Assembly: GCA_009786025.1 (NCBI GenBank)
Contig: WQUA01000005.1
Coordinates: 1 to 64,000, forward strand
Direction: 5' to 3'
Source: Pseudomonadota bacterium
GTDB taxonomy: Bacteria > Pseudomonadota > Gammaproteobacteria > Burkholderiales > Casimicrobiaceae
DNA: 64,000 nucleotides
Below the pieces are notes generated by a model. That model saw nothing but the letters and a program-made list of their open reading frames with translations, was not told where the DNA came from and made no database searches. Shown here one piece after another: positions 32,599-43,276 of this stretch; position 1 is the first letter of the stretch, and the number at the start of each line of letters is the position of its first letter. The translations under genes were made by a program, and so were the position numbers.

Positions 32599-34690
32599 GC
32601 AACATTGTTTATCGTGGCTATCGATTACGCTGTTTTTCCTGAGTGCTGTGCTGTTGTTGGCAGGATTTGCGATAACAGATATCAGGGGCGCTTGGGTTCC
32701 GAGGCGCGCGGCAGAAATGCTTTTCATGGTGTTGATGGTCGGTGTACCCTGCGTAATGCTGGCTTGGTGGCGGTGTTGGCCATTATGTAATCTCCTGCTT
32801 ATTGTTTGGGGGCTGTTGGCATTGCTTCACCTAGGGTTGACGATGGTGTTAACAGCAGGGTTGTTGAGCGCTGCCGCAGTGGGGCTTGGTTCTTTTCTAA
32901 CGAAAGGAACAGGGCGTTGCCGATGGGCTCTATCCTGGTTGATCGGCTTGTTGATGATCGGCGGCACCCTGGGCTGGCTGCTGCCTTGGCCAGTTCATTA
33001 TCGAAGCATTTACCTCGTTATTCTAATTGCTATCGTGCTATGTCGCTTTCGAGTTCTTCTCCGCGCATGGCGCGATACGTGGGCGGCCTGGCAACTAGCT
33101 ACCCGGCGCGCGCCTTACATGGCGTCAGCCGCATTGTCGGTGACGGGGCTGGCATCCATCATGCTATGGCTGCCGACACTTCAGTTTGATGATGCGGTGT
33201 ACCATCTTGGATTGCCGACACAACTGTTAAACAGCCACTATTATCGCTTTGATGTATCGTCTCAGATCTGGGCGTTGGCGCCGTGGTTGGGTGATACGCT
33301 GCAAGCGGTGGTAATGGTGATCACCGGAGCAGATGGACGTGGCGCAATGAACGGTGTGTGGTTAGTGTTGCTGCTGTATTTTGTATGGGCGTTGGCGCGA
33401 GCACTAGATCTGGATCATCGTGAGCGCTGGCTTGCGGTCATGTTGGTTGCCAGTCAGCCGGGATTGTTTGCGTTGCTCGGCGGTATGCAGATGGAACTGC
33501 CGTTGGCGGTATATTTGACGGCAGCGGTAGTATTGGTTTTGCGCGAGAAGCAGAAAGCACAGTGTGTAAACACGATACCGTCCGGTTTGATACCGCTGAT
33601 GCTGGTGACAGCGGGATTGTTGGCGTTCAAGGCTTCGCCCGTTGTCTGGGCCGTGCCTTTAGCCATCTGGGCATTATGGGGGCGACATCTGCGGCACGAT
33701 CTCAAGGCGCTTGGAGCAGGCATTCTTCTTTGTGTTGTGTGTGTGGGGTCGAGCTACGCTTACGCTTGGGGACTGACGGGCAATCCGGTGTTGCCGCTGT
33801 TTAACGATATTTTCCAATCTCCTTACGCACCTCCCTTCCGCTTGACGGATGCGCGCTGGTTTGATGGCATTCATTTAACCCTTCCTTGGGATCTGGTGTT
33901 CAAAACAGACCGGTTTATCGAGGCCTACCCGGGGGCAATCGGCTTTGGCACTTTGGTGTTGGCGGCGGGAGGAGGTATGGCGATGGTGGCGTCAACAGCG
34001 GCGCGGACGTTGCTGGCCTTTTTTCTGGTGGCGTTTTTCGCGATGTTTCTTAATATTCAGTATGTGCGTTATGTGTTTCCCGTGTTAACGCTGTTAATTC
34101 CGCTGGCCATAGTGGGTTATACGACGTTTTTGTCACAGGGAAAAAAGGAAGTGGTTATAGCGGGATTAGTGATGTTGGTGGCGCTGAATCTGGCCTTTTA
34201 TTCAAATAGCTGGTATGGCTATCGCAGCGATATGCTGTGGGCAGTGTTCACACTTAGAAAATCAGAGGAGAAGATTTATCAAGAGTTCCTTCCTGAACAA
34301 TTTTTTGTGGGTTATTTACGCGCACATGGCGGCGAAGACGTTAGTGTATTGCTTGTCGATCCGGAAAGACCGTATGGCGGGTTGTTCGCCGGGCATGCTA
34401 TGACCTGGAGTTTTTATGATTTTGAGTTGGCGCCTATGATAAAGGCCGCAACGGAGGATTCGAGCGGCTCTACATGGGCGCAAGTATTGAAGGCGCAAGG
34501 GCTGACGCATGTGTTGCTACCGGAGAAAGGGGCTAATCCCGCGTTGATAGAAGGTTTGACACAATTGTCTGCAACTCCTATTTATCGGGCTTACGGGATA
34601 GCGTTGTGGTCATTGCCCGCTGAGCAGCAGACGCTTCCTTTGTTATTCGCGCGCAGGGATGAGGCACAAAGGCGCTTGTGGCGACGTTAA
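32585..34690 (+). CDS. Polytopic membrane protein, GT39/ArnT-like glycosyltransferase
   Basis: ~12 TM segments, overlaps the end of the upstream GT2 gene. Confidence 0.7.
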   Translation: MRVSKQHCLSWLSITLFFLSAVLLLAGFAITDIRGAWVPRRAAEMLFMVLMVGVPCVMLAWWRCWPLCNLLLIVWGLLALLHLGLTMVLTAGLLSAAAVGLGSFLTKGTGRCRWALSWLIGLLMIGGTLGWLLPWPVHYRSIYLVILIAIVLCRFRVLLRAWRDTWAAWQLATRRAPYMASAALSVTGLASIMLWLPTLQFDDAVYHLGLPTQLLNSHYYRFDVSSQIWALAPWLGDTLQAVVMVITGADGRGAMNGVWLVLLLYFVWALARALDLDHRERWLAVMLVASQPGLFALLGGMQMELPLAVYLTAAVVLVLREKQKAQCVNTIPSGLIPLMLVTAGLLAFKASPVVWAVPLAIWALWGRHLRHDLKALGAGILLCVVCVGSSYAYAWGLTGNPVLPLFNDIFQSPYAPPFRLTDARWFDGIHLTLPWDLVFKTDRFIEAYPGAIGFGTLVLAAGGGMAMVASTAARTLLAFFLVAFFAMFLNIQYVRYVFPVLTLLIPLAIVGYTTFLSQGKKEVVIAGLVMLVALNLAFYSNSWYGYRSDMLWAVFTLRKSEEKIYQEFLPEQFFVGYLRAHGGEDVSVLLVDPERPYGGLFAGHAMTWSFYDFELAPMIKAATEDSSGSTWAQVLKAQGLTHVLLPEKGANPALIEGLTQLSATPIYRAYGIALWSLPAEQQTLPLLFARRDEAQRRLWRR

Positions 34691-34792
34691 AGTGTCTTTG
34701 ATTTGATGTGCTGGATGTTTGACGGGCGACAGAAATTAAAGGTTTCTTGGACTGCGCTTCGCTTGCCCAGGCTTCCTGACCTCAGACCCCTG

Positions 34793-35176
34793 CTACCGAT
34801 ACACCCAGAATTTCGATAGCAGAAAACCGAATACGGCAAGCAACGCATCGAAGAATGGCTTGACGAGCCAGGCGAAATAAAGCCCTTCTGCGCCTTCGGC
34901 CAGAGTGACAGCAGCGGTGCTGGCGGCGGCGGTGAGACTCCACATCACGATGAAGCGCGCCAGATGCGCGGGGCGCAGTTTACCCTGCGTCGTCACGCCG
35001 AAAGTATGTTTGCCGTTGAGCCAGAAGCCAAGCAGCGCGCCGCTGACCCGGGCGATCAGGTTGGCGGGAACCGGCGTCATTCCGAACCAGGTCAGCGCGA
35101 CGAAGCACAACCAATCGACGATGAGTTGTATCAGCCCGAAAATGATGTAAAGCGCGCTTTGGCGGGCGAGGCTCAT
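34793..35176 (-). CDS. GtrA-family membrane protein
   Basis: Four-TM protein with GtrA-like [13 protein letters not shown] and [10 protein letters not shown]. Confidence 0.85.
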   Translation of the reverse strand: MSLARQSALYIIFGLIQLIVDWLCFVALTWFGMTPVPANLIARVSGALLGFWLNGKHTFGVTTQGKLRPAHLARFIVMWSLTAAASTAAVTLAEGAEGLYFAWLVKPFFDALLAVFGFLLSKFWVYR

Positions 35177-36693
35177 TTAAAGCGCTCTCGCAAAGGGTCG
35201 TTTTGGGAGTCTGATACCCCATCCCCACCCGACTCCTCCCCTTGAAGAGGTGGGCTTAAACGCTCCCTCCTCAAAGGGGGCGCCGGCGAAACCGACGGAG
35301 GTTTGTCTCGGCCATTCTCTCCCACAGCAGCAGGCTCAAACACCGCTATTGATTCGACGTGCGCGGTGTGCGGGAACATGTTGACGACACCGGCGGCGCG
35401 CAACACGTAGCCTCGCTCGTGAACGAGCACCGCCGCGTCGCGTGCCAGTGTTGCCGGATTACACGAAACATAAACGATGCGGCGCACGGCAACATTTTTA
35501 TCGCTTGTATCGCTTCCGTGCGGTAGCGCCTTCACCAGTTCAATCGCGCCCTCGCGCGGCGGGTCGATCAGAATTTTGTCGAGCGGCAACAGCGGCGCCA
35601 GTGTTTCCGGTGTTGCCTCAAACAAGTTGGCGCAGCGGAACGCACAACGATCAGCCAAACCGTTTCGCTGTGCGCCTTGTTCGGCGCGGCGCACCAGCGC
35701 CGGGCTGCCTTCGATACCGGTGACGCAGGCGCCGCAACGGGCAATCGGCAGCGTGAAATTGCCGAGACCGCAGAAAAAATCGGCAACCCGTTCGTCGGGT
35801 TGCGGATCGAGCAGCGCCAGTGCGCGGCGTACCAATACACGGTTGATGTCGTGGTTGACCTGCGTGAATTCGGTCGGCGCGAAGGGCAACACGACAGTGA
35901 ATTCCGGCAGCGAATACGCTAACGCAGAATCCTGTGGATGAAAAGGACGAGCTGTATCAGGCCCGCCGGTTTGCAGCCAGAACGCAATACGGTGGAGGTC
36001 AGCAAATTCGCGCAGCAAAGTTTTGTCGTTGTCGCTCAAGGCTTCGAGAATGCGCAGCACCAGGACACAGGCCAACGAATCGTCAGAAGTTTGCGAAGAA
36101 GGGTTCAGCGGCTCACCGACGGCGACTTCGATTTGCGGCAATCGGTCGCGGATCGATAAAGCTTCAACCAGTTCGCGCAAGGGCAGCAGCAACGCTGAAA
36201 CCATCGGCGGCAGCACGTGGCATTCGCGCATGTCGGCAACGTAGCTCGATTTGCGTTCATGAAAACCGACGAGCACGCCGCCTTTCTTGAACACATGTCG
36301 TACCGACAGGCGGGCGCGGTAACGGTAACCCCATGCGGGCCCGTGAATCGGCGGCAGCAGTTGATCGGCGCGCACATTGCCGAGACGTCGCAACGCTTCT
36401 TCCAGCACGCGCTGCTTGGCGGCAACCTGCAACGCGGGGGTGGCGTGTTGCAACGAGCAGCCGCCGCAGACGCCGAAGTGCGGACAGCGCGGCGGCACCC
36501 GCGCAGGGCTGGCGATGAGCACTTGCTCGGCGCGCGCCAGTTCCCAAGACGGCTTGCGTTTCAGCGTTTGCGCGATGACGGTTTCGCCGGTCAGCGCGCC
36601 TTCGACGAAAACGGTTTTCCCGTCAAGGCGGGCGATGCCGCGACCTTCCTGGTCGAGCGATTCAATGGTGGCGGTAAAGAGCGAAGATGACAT
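35173..36693 (-). CDS. rlmD: 23S rRNA (uracil-5-)-methyltransferase RlmD
   Basis: TRAM domain, [14 protein letters not shown] cluster, [25 protein letters not shown]; repeat-encoded tail. Confidence 0.95.
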   Translation of the reverse strand: MSSSLFTATIESLDQEGRGIARLDGKTVFVEGALTGETVIAQTLKRKPSWELARAEQVLIASPARVPPRCPHFGVCGGCSLQHATPALQVAAKQRVLEEALRRLGNVRADQLLPPIHGPAWGYRYRARLSVRHVFKKGGVLVGFHERKSSYVADMRECHVLPPMVSALLLPLRELVEALSIRDRLPQIEVAVGEPLNPSSQTSDDSLACVLVLRILEALSDNDKTLLREFADLHRIAFWLQTGGPDTARPFHPQDSALAYSLPEFTVVLPFAPTEFTQVNHDINRVLVRRALALLDPQPDERVADFFCGLGNFTLPIARCGACVTGIEGSPALVRRAEQGAQRNGLADRCAFRCANLFEATPETLAPLLPLDKILIDPPREGAIELVKALPHGSDTSDKNVAVRRIVYVSCNPATLARDAAVLVHERGYVLRAAGVVNMFPHTAHVESIAVFEPAAVGENGRDKPPSVSPAPPLRRERLSPPLQGEESGGDGVSDSQNDPLRERFK

Positions 36694-36923
36694 GAAAAAC
36701 AGCGAGGCGTTCCAAAGGAAGGCGTACATTGTACCGGGATCGGGAGCATGAATCCGTTTGCGTACAGTCTGGTTTTCGGAAACGGCCACGTATTCAGGAT
36801 AAACCGGTAACCCCTCTTTCGCAAAGAGAGAGAATTTTCTTTTCTGTGTTTGCACAGGAATGACGGAAGCCTGCTCTCTGATCCCTGTACAATGCGCGTT
36901 GCGCCGCTTTTCAAAATAACCCC

Positions 36924-37655
36924 ATGAATTCCGCTTCAAATGATCCCATCGACAGCTCCGCTATCCCTGGCGCCCGTGCCGAGTTTCTGGCCGGGGTGCG
37001 GGCGGAAATGCCGCTGTTGCTCGGCATCGTGCCATTCGGATTGATTTATGGCGTGCTGGGGTTGGCGGCGGGATTACCGGGCTGGGCGATTGTGGCGATG
37101 TCGGTGATCGTGCTCGGCGGTTCATCGCAAGTCGTTTTCGTGCAGTTGTGGGCGGTGGCGACGCCGTTCTCAGTGATCGGCGCGACGGTCGGCGTTGTTA
37201 ACCTGCGGCATCTGCTTTACAGCGCCGACATGGCGCCGTATCTGAGTTCATTGCCCTGGCGCTGGAAATGGTTGTTGTCGTACCTGCTGACTGATGAGGC
37301 GTACATGGCGGCGGTGCGACGCTTCCGCGATGGCCCGGCGACAGCGTACCGACACTGGTTTTTGCTGGGAACAGGTGCAACGTTGTGGACGGGTTGGGTG
37401 ATTTCGACCTTCGTCGGCGTTTTTGTCGGACGGGCGATCCCGGCCAGTTGGTCGCTGGAATTTTCGATCGCGCTGACCTTCATCGCGCTTCTGGTGATGT
37501 CGGTGCGGCGCAAGAGCGAGATTTGCGCGGCGTTGGCATCGGGCGCGGCGGCACTGGCGCTGCAATCATTGCCGCACAAGTTGTGGATCCTGGCGGCGGC
37601 GGCGATCGGGATGGCCGTTGGCCTGGTGGTGCACCGCTGGTGGGATGAAAAATAA
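36924..37655 (+). CDS. azlC: AzlC-family permease
   Basis: [17 protein letters not shown]; followed by azlD. Confidence 0.92.
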   Translation: MNSASNDPIDSSAIPGARAEFLAGVRAEMPLLLGIVPFGLIYGVLGLAAGLPGWAIVAMSVIVLGGSSQVVFVQLWAVATPFSVIGATVGVVNLRHLLYSADMAPYLSSLPWRWKWLLSYLLTDEAYMAAVRRFRDGPATAYRHWFLLGTGATLWTGWVISTFVGVFVGRAIPASWSLEFSIALTFIALLVMSVRRKSEICAALASGAAALALQSLPHKLWILAAAAIGMAVGLVVHRWWDEK

Positions 37656-37676
37656 AAAGACGAAGGCAAAAAGAAA

Positions 37677-37994
37677 ATGGATATTCTTTTCATCATGGTC
37701 GTATGCGGAGCGCTGACGTTTTTGCTGCGTTTTTCGTTTATCGCCGGCGGCCGCTTACTGCCGCAAAGCCCTGAATTACGGCACTTGTTGCGCTATGTGC
37801 CGCCGGCCGTATTGGCGGCGTTGATCGCGCCGGAAATTTTTGTACACAACGGAACGTTGTCGCTGGGGTTTGACAATATTCGGTTGTGGGCGGCGCTCGC
37901 GGCGATGGCGGCGGCGTATCTGACACGGCATGTGCTGGCGACCATCGCGGCCGGCATGGCGGCGCTGTGGTTTTTGCAGGCGTTTTTTTCCTGA
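37677..37994 (+). CDS. azlD: AzlD-family protein
   Basis: Small TM protein, TFLLRFSFI...LLRYVPPAVLAAL. Confidence 0.9.
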   Translation: MDILFIMVVCGALTFLLRFSFIAGGRLLPQSPELRHLLRYVPPAVLAALIAPEIFVHNGTLSLGFDNIRLWAALAAMAAAYLTRHVLATIAAGMAALWFLQAFFS

Positions 37995-38046
37995 GAAGAT
38001 TTGTTCATCGCGTCACTGACAAGTACGGCGGCGGTAAAATAACATC

Positions 38047-38766
38047 ATGTCTATCCTCGCTCTGGAAACTTCCACACAATGGTTGTCGGTCACTGTTGGC
38101 GATGCGGCGGGCTGGGTGACGCGCGATGTCGAAGTCGGCCCCGGACATTCCGGGCAGATTCTGCCGCTGGTTCAGGAGACGCTGGCAGAGGCGGGAGTGT
38201 CGTTGAAACTACTCGATGCTATCGCTTTCGGCGCCGGGCCGGGATCATTCACCGGCGTGCGTATCGCTTGTAGTGTCGCGCAGGGATTGGCGTTGGGTGC
38301 AGGCGTACCACTAGTGCCGGTGTGCAGCTTGCTGGCGATTGCCGAAGCGGCGCGAATGAAGTTCAGCATCGAGCGCGTTTGTACCGTGACCGATGCGCGG
38401 ATGCGGGAAGTGTATGCAGCGGCCTGGCAGTATCAGGCGGGCGCTTGGCAGGAAGTGATGACGCCGATGGTGGCGCGCCCGGAAGAAGCGATAGCGTACT
38501 TTCGGAAGACCATCGAAACGGAAGAGAACAAAGAAGCGTGGAGTATCGCCGGCGATGGGCTTGTTGTTTATCCTGAACTGGGTTCCATTTTGCCCTGGCA
38601 AATCGCAGCGGCAGAGACACGCCCCACGGCGCAGGCTGTGGGCGCGCTGGCGTTGGCGGCATGGGCGCGTGGCGAAGCCGCCGCTGCAGCCGAAGCGGTG
38701 CCGCTGTATGTGCGTCAGCGGGTCGCGTTGACCAGCGCCGAGCGGGCGGCAGGAGAAGTGTTGTGA
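38047..38766 (+). CDS. tsaB: tRNA t6A biosynthesis protein TsaB
   Basis: ILALETSTQWLSV, GPGSFTGVRI. Confidence 0.95.
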   Translation: MSILALETSTQWLSVTVGDAAGWVTRDVEVGPGHSGQILPLVQETLAEAGVSLKLLDAIAFGAGPGSFTGVRIACSVAQGLALGAGVPLVPVCSLLAIAEAARMKFSIERVCTVTDARMREVYAAAWQYQAGAWQEVMTPMVARPEEAIAYFRKTIETEENKEAWSIAGDGLVVYPELGSILPWQIAAAETRPTAQAVGALALAAWARGEAAAAAEAVPLYVRQRVALTSAERAAGEVL

Positions 38767-39266
38767 AAGTATCAGAACACGGCACGATCGCCTGTCCGTC
38801 GGGATTTGTTTCGCGGCTGATGCTGAGAAGCGATGTACCGAAAGTTCTGGAGATCGAGCGCGAAGCGCATTTCACGCCTTGGGGAGAGAAGGCGTTTCTC
38901 GACGCGATAGAGACGGGCGATGTGCTGCCCATCGTCTTGGTGGATAAGGAAGTGGCCGGATACGGCGTACTCAAAGTCCTTTGGCGTGAAGCCGAACTGC
39001 TCAATCTGGCCATAGCGAAACCCTGGCGACGGCGAGGATTAGGGCATTTTCTGGTCGCTACGTTATTGCAGTCGGCGTTGCGTTACGGCGCGCCGCAAGT
39101 GTTTCTGGAAGTGCGCGAGTCAAACACGGGAGCGCAGGCATTGTATCGGCAAATGGGGTTTGAAGTCGTCGGGTCACGCAAAGCGTATTACGCTTGCCCC
39201 GAAGGAAAGCGTGAAGACGCCTGGGTGATGCGCTGGCAGGAAAAGAGGGGGCGAAATGCAGCGTGA
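38763..39266 (+). CDS. rimI: Ribosomal-protein-alanine acetyltransferase RimI
   Basis: GNAT fold; GTG start overlapping tsaB stop (GTGA). Confidence 0.92.
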   Translation: MKVSEHGTIACPSGFVSRLMLRSDVPKVLEIEREAHFTPWGEKAFLDAIETGDVLPIVLVDKEVAGYGVLKVLWREAELLNLAIAKPWRRRGLGHFLVATLLQSALRYGAPQVFLEVRESNTGAQALYRQMGFEVVGSRKAYYACPEGKREDAWVMRWQEKRGRNAA

Positions 39267-40164
39267 CGAAATGCTGAACGCGCTGGGGCTGACCTTGTGG
39301 CGATTGCGCGGAACGGTAACGCCGATAGCTGGCGCTGATACTCCCACGCCACTGCAAGAACATCAACGGGCAGCAGAGGTTGTTGAGCCCGGCGCATCTT
39401 CGTCTCGAGTACACACGCGTTTCACCCCCTCCCTTCACGGGAGGGGGCGCCCCGAAGAGGTGGGAGAGGGGGAAAATAAAACCCCTCCCCTTCAAGAGGT
39501 GGGATTGGGCGGGGATGGGGTTTCATTTTCTCCTCCTCTTTCCGCTCCTTTTCCACGAGGAGAGAAAGAGGCTTCACCAGGCACGCGTGCGCAACGAATC
39601 GCGCAGTTATTGTGGGACGATTTTGCCGCCGATGTTGCTGCCTGCACCTCTTGCGATTTGTGCAAAACACGAACCAAGGCAGTACCCGGCGTTGGCGATG
39701 TTCGCGCGCGTTGGCTGTTCGTTGGCGAAGGGCCGGGCGCTGAGGAAGACAAAAAAGGCGAACCGTTTGTCGGTCAGGCGGGCCGCTTGCTCGATCAAAT
39801 GTTGGCGGCGCTCGGAATGAAACGCGGCAACGATGTTTACATCGCCAACGTGCTCAAATGCCGGCCACCGAACAACCGCGCACCGACGCCGCAGGAAGCC
39901 GATGCCTGTCGCCCTTATCTCGAACGGCAGATTGCGTTGATCCAGCCGGAAATCATCGTGGCGCTGGGCAAGAGCGCGGCGATGTTGTTGCTGAATACCG
40001 ATGCCAGCATCGCCAGTTTACGCGGGCGTGTACATCGTTATCGGGAAGTGCTGCTGGTGGTGACCTACCATCCGGCGTATCTGTTACGTAACCCGGCGGA
40101 TAAAGCAAAGTCGTGGGAAGATTTGGTGTTTACGAAAAAGATTTTAGCTGCAAAGAGCGCGTAG
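39256..40164 (+). CDS. Family 4 uracil-DNA glycosylase
   Basis: CTSCDLCKTRTKAVPGVGD, GEGPGAEEDKKGEPFVGQAG, CRPPNNRAP; repeat-derived linker. Confidence 0.94.
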   Translation: MQRDEMLNALGLTLWRLRGTVTPIAGADTPTPLQEHQRAAEVVEPGASSSRVHTRFTPSLHGRGRPEEVGEGENKTPPLQEVGLGGDGVSFSPPLSAPFPRGEKEASPGTRAQRIAQLLWDDFAADVAACTSCDLCKTRTKAVPGVGDVRARWLFVGEGPGAEEDKKGEPFVGQAGRLLDQMLAALGMKRGNDVYIANVLKCRPPNNRAPTPQEADACRPYLERQIALIQPEIIVALGKSAAMLLLNTDASIASLRGRVHRYREVLLVVTYHPAYLLRNPADKAKSWEDLVFTKKILAAKSA

Positions 40165-40338
40165 AGCGTAAAAAAAGCGGGGGCAAACCCGCCCTTGTAT
40201 CTCACGCGAAGGCGCGAAGCCGCAACGAAGACAGAAACGTCCTCTTCTTCAAGGAAAGGCCCTCTCCAGCTTGAGAGAGGGGGCAGAAGGGATGGGGTTC
40301 TTCTTGCCGTGATTCCACTTCGTTTCGCCCAGGCAGGA

Positions 40339-40773
40339 TCAACAGCCAGTGGCCGCAAAATCTAGCCTTTCAAAATTCACCGCCGACATATCCTTTATGA
40401 TGCAGTGCAATACAAAGTCTCCTTCCAAAGAAAGCAACATCGAATATTTTGATTGACGAAGCCCAAATGCCAAAGAAAATCCATCTCTGACACTTCTCAT
40501 GAGTCCAATGAAATCACGGGGTGGCATGTAAACACCATTCTCGGCGAGAAGGAAATCCTCCAATTTAACCGCAGAGATGGAGAATACGTAATTAACGTCG
40601 TCACGTATTTCTTTTAGAGTTGTCTGAAGACATTCGGTTTCCACGGAAACTCCATAATGCTCACCTTCACCATTTACAAAATTTAATAAAATCTTGCCGG
40701 AATGGTATTGAAAACGCTTCAATCTCGACTCTGCCGACATTGATATCATGTGTGTTTTTTCATCAACATCCAT
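40339..40773 (-). CDS. Hypothetical protein, immunity-array-like
   Basis: 144-aa ORF, co-oriented with following small ORFs. Confidence 0.6.
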   Translation of the reverse strand: MDVDEKTHMISMSAESRLKRFQYHSGKILLNFVNGEGEHYGVSVETECLQTTLKEIRDDVNYVFSISAVKLEDFLLAENGVYMPPRDFIGLMRSVRDGFSLAFGLRQSKYSMLLSLEGDFVLHCIIKDMSAVNFERLDFAATGC

Positions 40774-40831
40774 TCATTGGTTTCCTCTTAATGCAGCGGG
40801 TTGGGAAAAAGCGTAGCGCAATTTCAGCGGG

Positions 40832-41662
40832 CTACCAATCGCGCCATTCGTCAATAGCGCTGATCAAATCCGGTTGGCGGGTTACGATCACAATGAGTTC
40901 CAGAGCCTCAAAAATATCCTCTGCGTGAGTGGTCTGGATGAAAGGGTTTACCGCGTCCAGTCGATTAAACGCTTCGACACAAGAGCGAAGATGGCGCCGA
41001 ACGACGGCCTTGGACAGCTTGGGAGCTGAGTGTAGCGTGTGGACAAGCTCTGTAATCAATCGCTGAGATTCATCGCGGCCGGTTATTTCCCGCTCTGAGT
41101 CCCATTTATCAAACCATCGTCGCTTCAAAAGGCTGTCGAGCGTTGTTGTTCGCAGTATTTCCGCTCGCTTTTCAGCAAAGATCCGACCTCTTTCGATTGT
41201 TTTCTGACGCTCTGCGGCCTCTTCAAGCAGGAGGCTCTCGCGATCGTGATCCCACCTCCACTGTTTGAGGGGTTGAACGCAGAGGCTCTCCCAATCGCCA
41301 TAAGCGGCTGAATCAAAGGCTTCATCTTCTTCTGTGACTTGAAGATTCCCTGCGAACAGGAAATTAACGGGGGGCGGCTCACAGATCCAACTGGCCTCGG
41401 GTTTATTCTTCCAGGAATGATGGTTCAAGACCAACACCTTCCGAATTTCCTCATCAGCCGGGCGTTTTGCTTCAGCGCCCACCCACGGAGATGAGATGAC
41501 GAGAACCATGGCAGAGATGACTTTTTTTGACGCAGTGGATTCTGTCGGATCCACTGCTGTCCTTCGTCTTGCAACCCTGGCTATGCTGAATTTTCCGTCC
41601 TGCAAAGGCACAAAGAACAGGCTTCCTGGAGTGGGCAGGTCTTCTTCAGAGTATGGATTCAT
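40832..41662 (-). CDS. Hypothetical protein, possible Imm26-like N-terminus
   Basis: TPGSLFFVPLQDGKFSIARV start resembles Imm26; 276 aa. Confidence 0.5.
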   Translation of the reverse strand: MNPYSEEDLPTPGSLFFVPLQDGKFSIARVARRRTAVDPTESTASKKVISAMVLVISSPWVGAEAKRPADEEIRKVLVLNHHSWKNKPEASWICEPPPVNFLFAGNLQVTEEDEAFDSAAYGDWESLCVQPLKQWRWDHDRESLLLEEAAERQKTIERGRIFAEKRAEILRTTTLDSLLKRRWFDKWDSEREITGRDESQRLITELVHTLHSAPKLSKAVVRRHLRSCVEAFNRLDAVNPFIQTTHAEDIFEALELIVIVTRQPDLISAIDEWRDW

Positions 41663-41741
41663 AGAACTAATGACTTTGCTGGTCTGACGCTAAAATTAAT
41701 CGGTGGCGTTGAGGATGCCCAATTCGCCATCTCCTGTTTTG

Positions 41742-42191
41742 TCAGCAAGCGGCCCCAACGCGGCGCTGTCGTTGCCTGGTGGAAGACAGTATTTTGATTG
41801 CTTTGATTGTATCTTGGAAAGTTTCATCATCAATAATGAAGCCAAAAGGAAATCGACCATATTCTTCAGCTTCTTTTTGTGTTCTTTGGCTAAAAATTTC
41901 TTTCTGCTTTTCAATTTTATCGAGGTGTTTTTTTCTAAATTCAAAATAGCAGGTCAGTTGCCCTGGGCCTAAAAACAGATGTATTTGTATAAATTTCTTA
42001 TATATATAATAGCCATGAAAGTATTTCCCTCTACGCGACCCGTCATCCCATCTTTCCAAATCAGGGGCGAACGATGAAATAATAGTTTCAGATAAAATTT
42101 TATAATGCTTAAAAAATTTCTCGCCAAGCAAATCCGTAAGCTCCTGATCGCCAGGAATAGTAATGTGGGGACTCATTACTTCAGTTTTCAT
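41742..42191 (-). CDS. Hypothetical protein
   Basis: MKTEVMSPHITIPGDQ start; sequence upstream is repeat-derived; C-terminus may be frameshifted. Confidence 0.5.
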   Translation of the reverse strand: MKTEVMSPHITIPGDQELTDLLGEKFFKHYKILSETIISSFAPDLERWDDGSRRGKYFHGYYIYKKFIQIHLFLGPGQLTCYFEFRKKHLDKIEKQKEIFSQRTQKEAEEYGRFPFGFIIDDETFQDTIKAIKILSSTRQRQRRVGAAC

Positions 42192-42205
42192 TGATTTTTG
42201 ATCTC

Positions 42206-42290
42206 TTGAGTGCGGCAGGGATGGGGTATAACGCAATCTCAGTTTTGAGTGGTGAATATCTGGATTCCACTTCATTCCGTTCTAACCCGA
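42206..42290. repeat. Array repeat copy (~85-100 bp)
   Basis: cagggatggggtataacgcaatctcag...ctggattccacttcattccgttctaaccc. Confidence 0.7.
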
Positions 42291-42312
42291 ATAAATGTTA
42301 GATCCCATGTGC

Positions 42313-42546
42313 TCACACTTCTACAACGATAATGTCTGGCCATTCCTCAGGCCATGGCCTATCCTCATCTTGTGCGTGGGCATGACCGAATTTGCTTCCC
42401 ATCGTATCCATTTCATCCGCCTGCTTCATCAAGAACGAGGCAACGCGCCGAAGCGTCTGAGCGTCTGTTGCGAACGAAACCTCGACCAGTTCGACCAACC
42501 CATGTTCGTTCAAAGGGGCGCCTGCGGGGTAGCCATATACTTTCAT
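42313..42546 (-). CDS. Imm32-like immunity protein
   Basis: MKVYGYPAGA..ELVEVSF..LRRVASFLMKQADEMDTMGSKFGHAHAQD....WPDIIVVEV. Confidence 0.65.
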   Translation of the reverse strand: MKVYGYPAGAPLNEHGLVELVEVSFATDAQTLRRVASFLMKQADEMDTMGSKFGHAHAQDEDRPWPEEWPDIIVVEV

Positions 42547-42589
42547 AAGACCTCATGCTTGAATTAACTGGTACGCTTTAGCGCGGTAA

Positions 42590-42676
42590 GCCGGGATGAA
42601 GCATAGCGCAATCCCGGTGTTTGGATTCCTGATGATGCTCGAAGCTGGGGTTCCACTTCGTTCCGTTCCGGCCTAT
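42590..42676. repeat. Array repeat copy
   Basis: gccgggatgaagcatagcgcaatcccggtgtttggattcc...ggggttccacttcgttccgttccggcctatgcgggct. Confidence 0.8.
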
Positions 42677-42684
42677 GCGGGCTA

Positions 42685-43035
42685 TTAACACCCACTTTCA
42701 AATCCACACAAACCCATCGGTGATTTTTCACCGTTCTGAACGAAGTACCAACGCCCCAATTTTTCATCAGCGAAGCGCAAGAAAATTTCAGCTTCGGGGA
42801 GGGTGACGTTAATCTCCAAAGAAGCGCCGGTGTCGTTGGTGACACAGGAAAATTCTTTGAGTTTGTTCTCTTGCAGAAAAATACCTAATGGATGCTCAAA
42901 AAGTTCTGCGTTTTCCGGAACGCCCATAATAATGCAATCATGAGAGGCCGTGCCGGTCGGAATTTCGCCGTCTCCGGCGAGCAGTAAAAACGCAAGAAGC
43001 TCTTGTTTTTCGGTGAGTAGTGCAATGCTGGCCAT
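42685..43035 (-). CDS. Hypothetical small protein, immunity-like
   Basis: MASIALLTEKQELLAFLLLAGDGE..., upstream in-frame extension is repeat-encoded. Confidence 0.6.
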   Translation of the reverse strand: MASIALLTEKQELLAFLLLAGDGEIPTGTASHDCIIMGVPENAELFEHPLGIFLQENKLKEFSCVTNDTGASLEINVTLPEAEIFLRFADEKLGRWYFVQNGEKSPMGLCGFESGC

Positions 43036-43185
43036 TTCTGAGTGATCTCCCGATGGGTAACTGAACGCGCCCGGCCTCCAAGGCCAGCCGCCAGCCAAAG
43101 GCTGTGTGCTTGACGCGGGGGCAGGCGTAAGTCGTTTTAAATGCACAACGTGGCACAGGCGCGAATACTTCCAAAGCGCGGCAGG

Positions 43186-43276
43186 CCGGGGTGAAGTATA
43201 GCGCAATCCCTGTGCCTGGATTTCCGATGAAGTTGAAGTCGGGGTTCCGCTTCGCTTCATTCCAGCTTACGCGGGC
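43186..43276. repeat. Array repeat copy
   Basis: ggccggggtgaagtatagcgcaatccctgtgcctggatttccgatgaagttgaagtcggggttccgcttcgcttcattccagcttacgcgggct. Confidence 0.8.
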
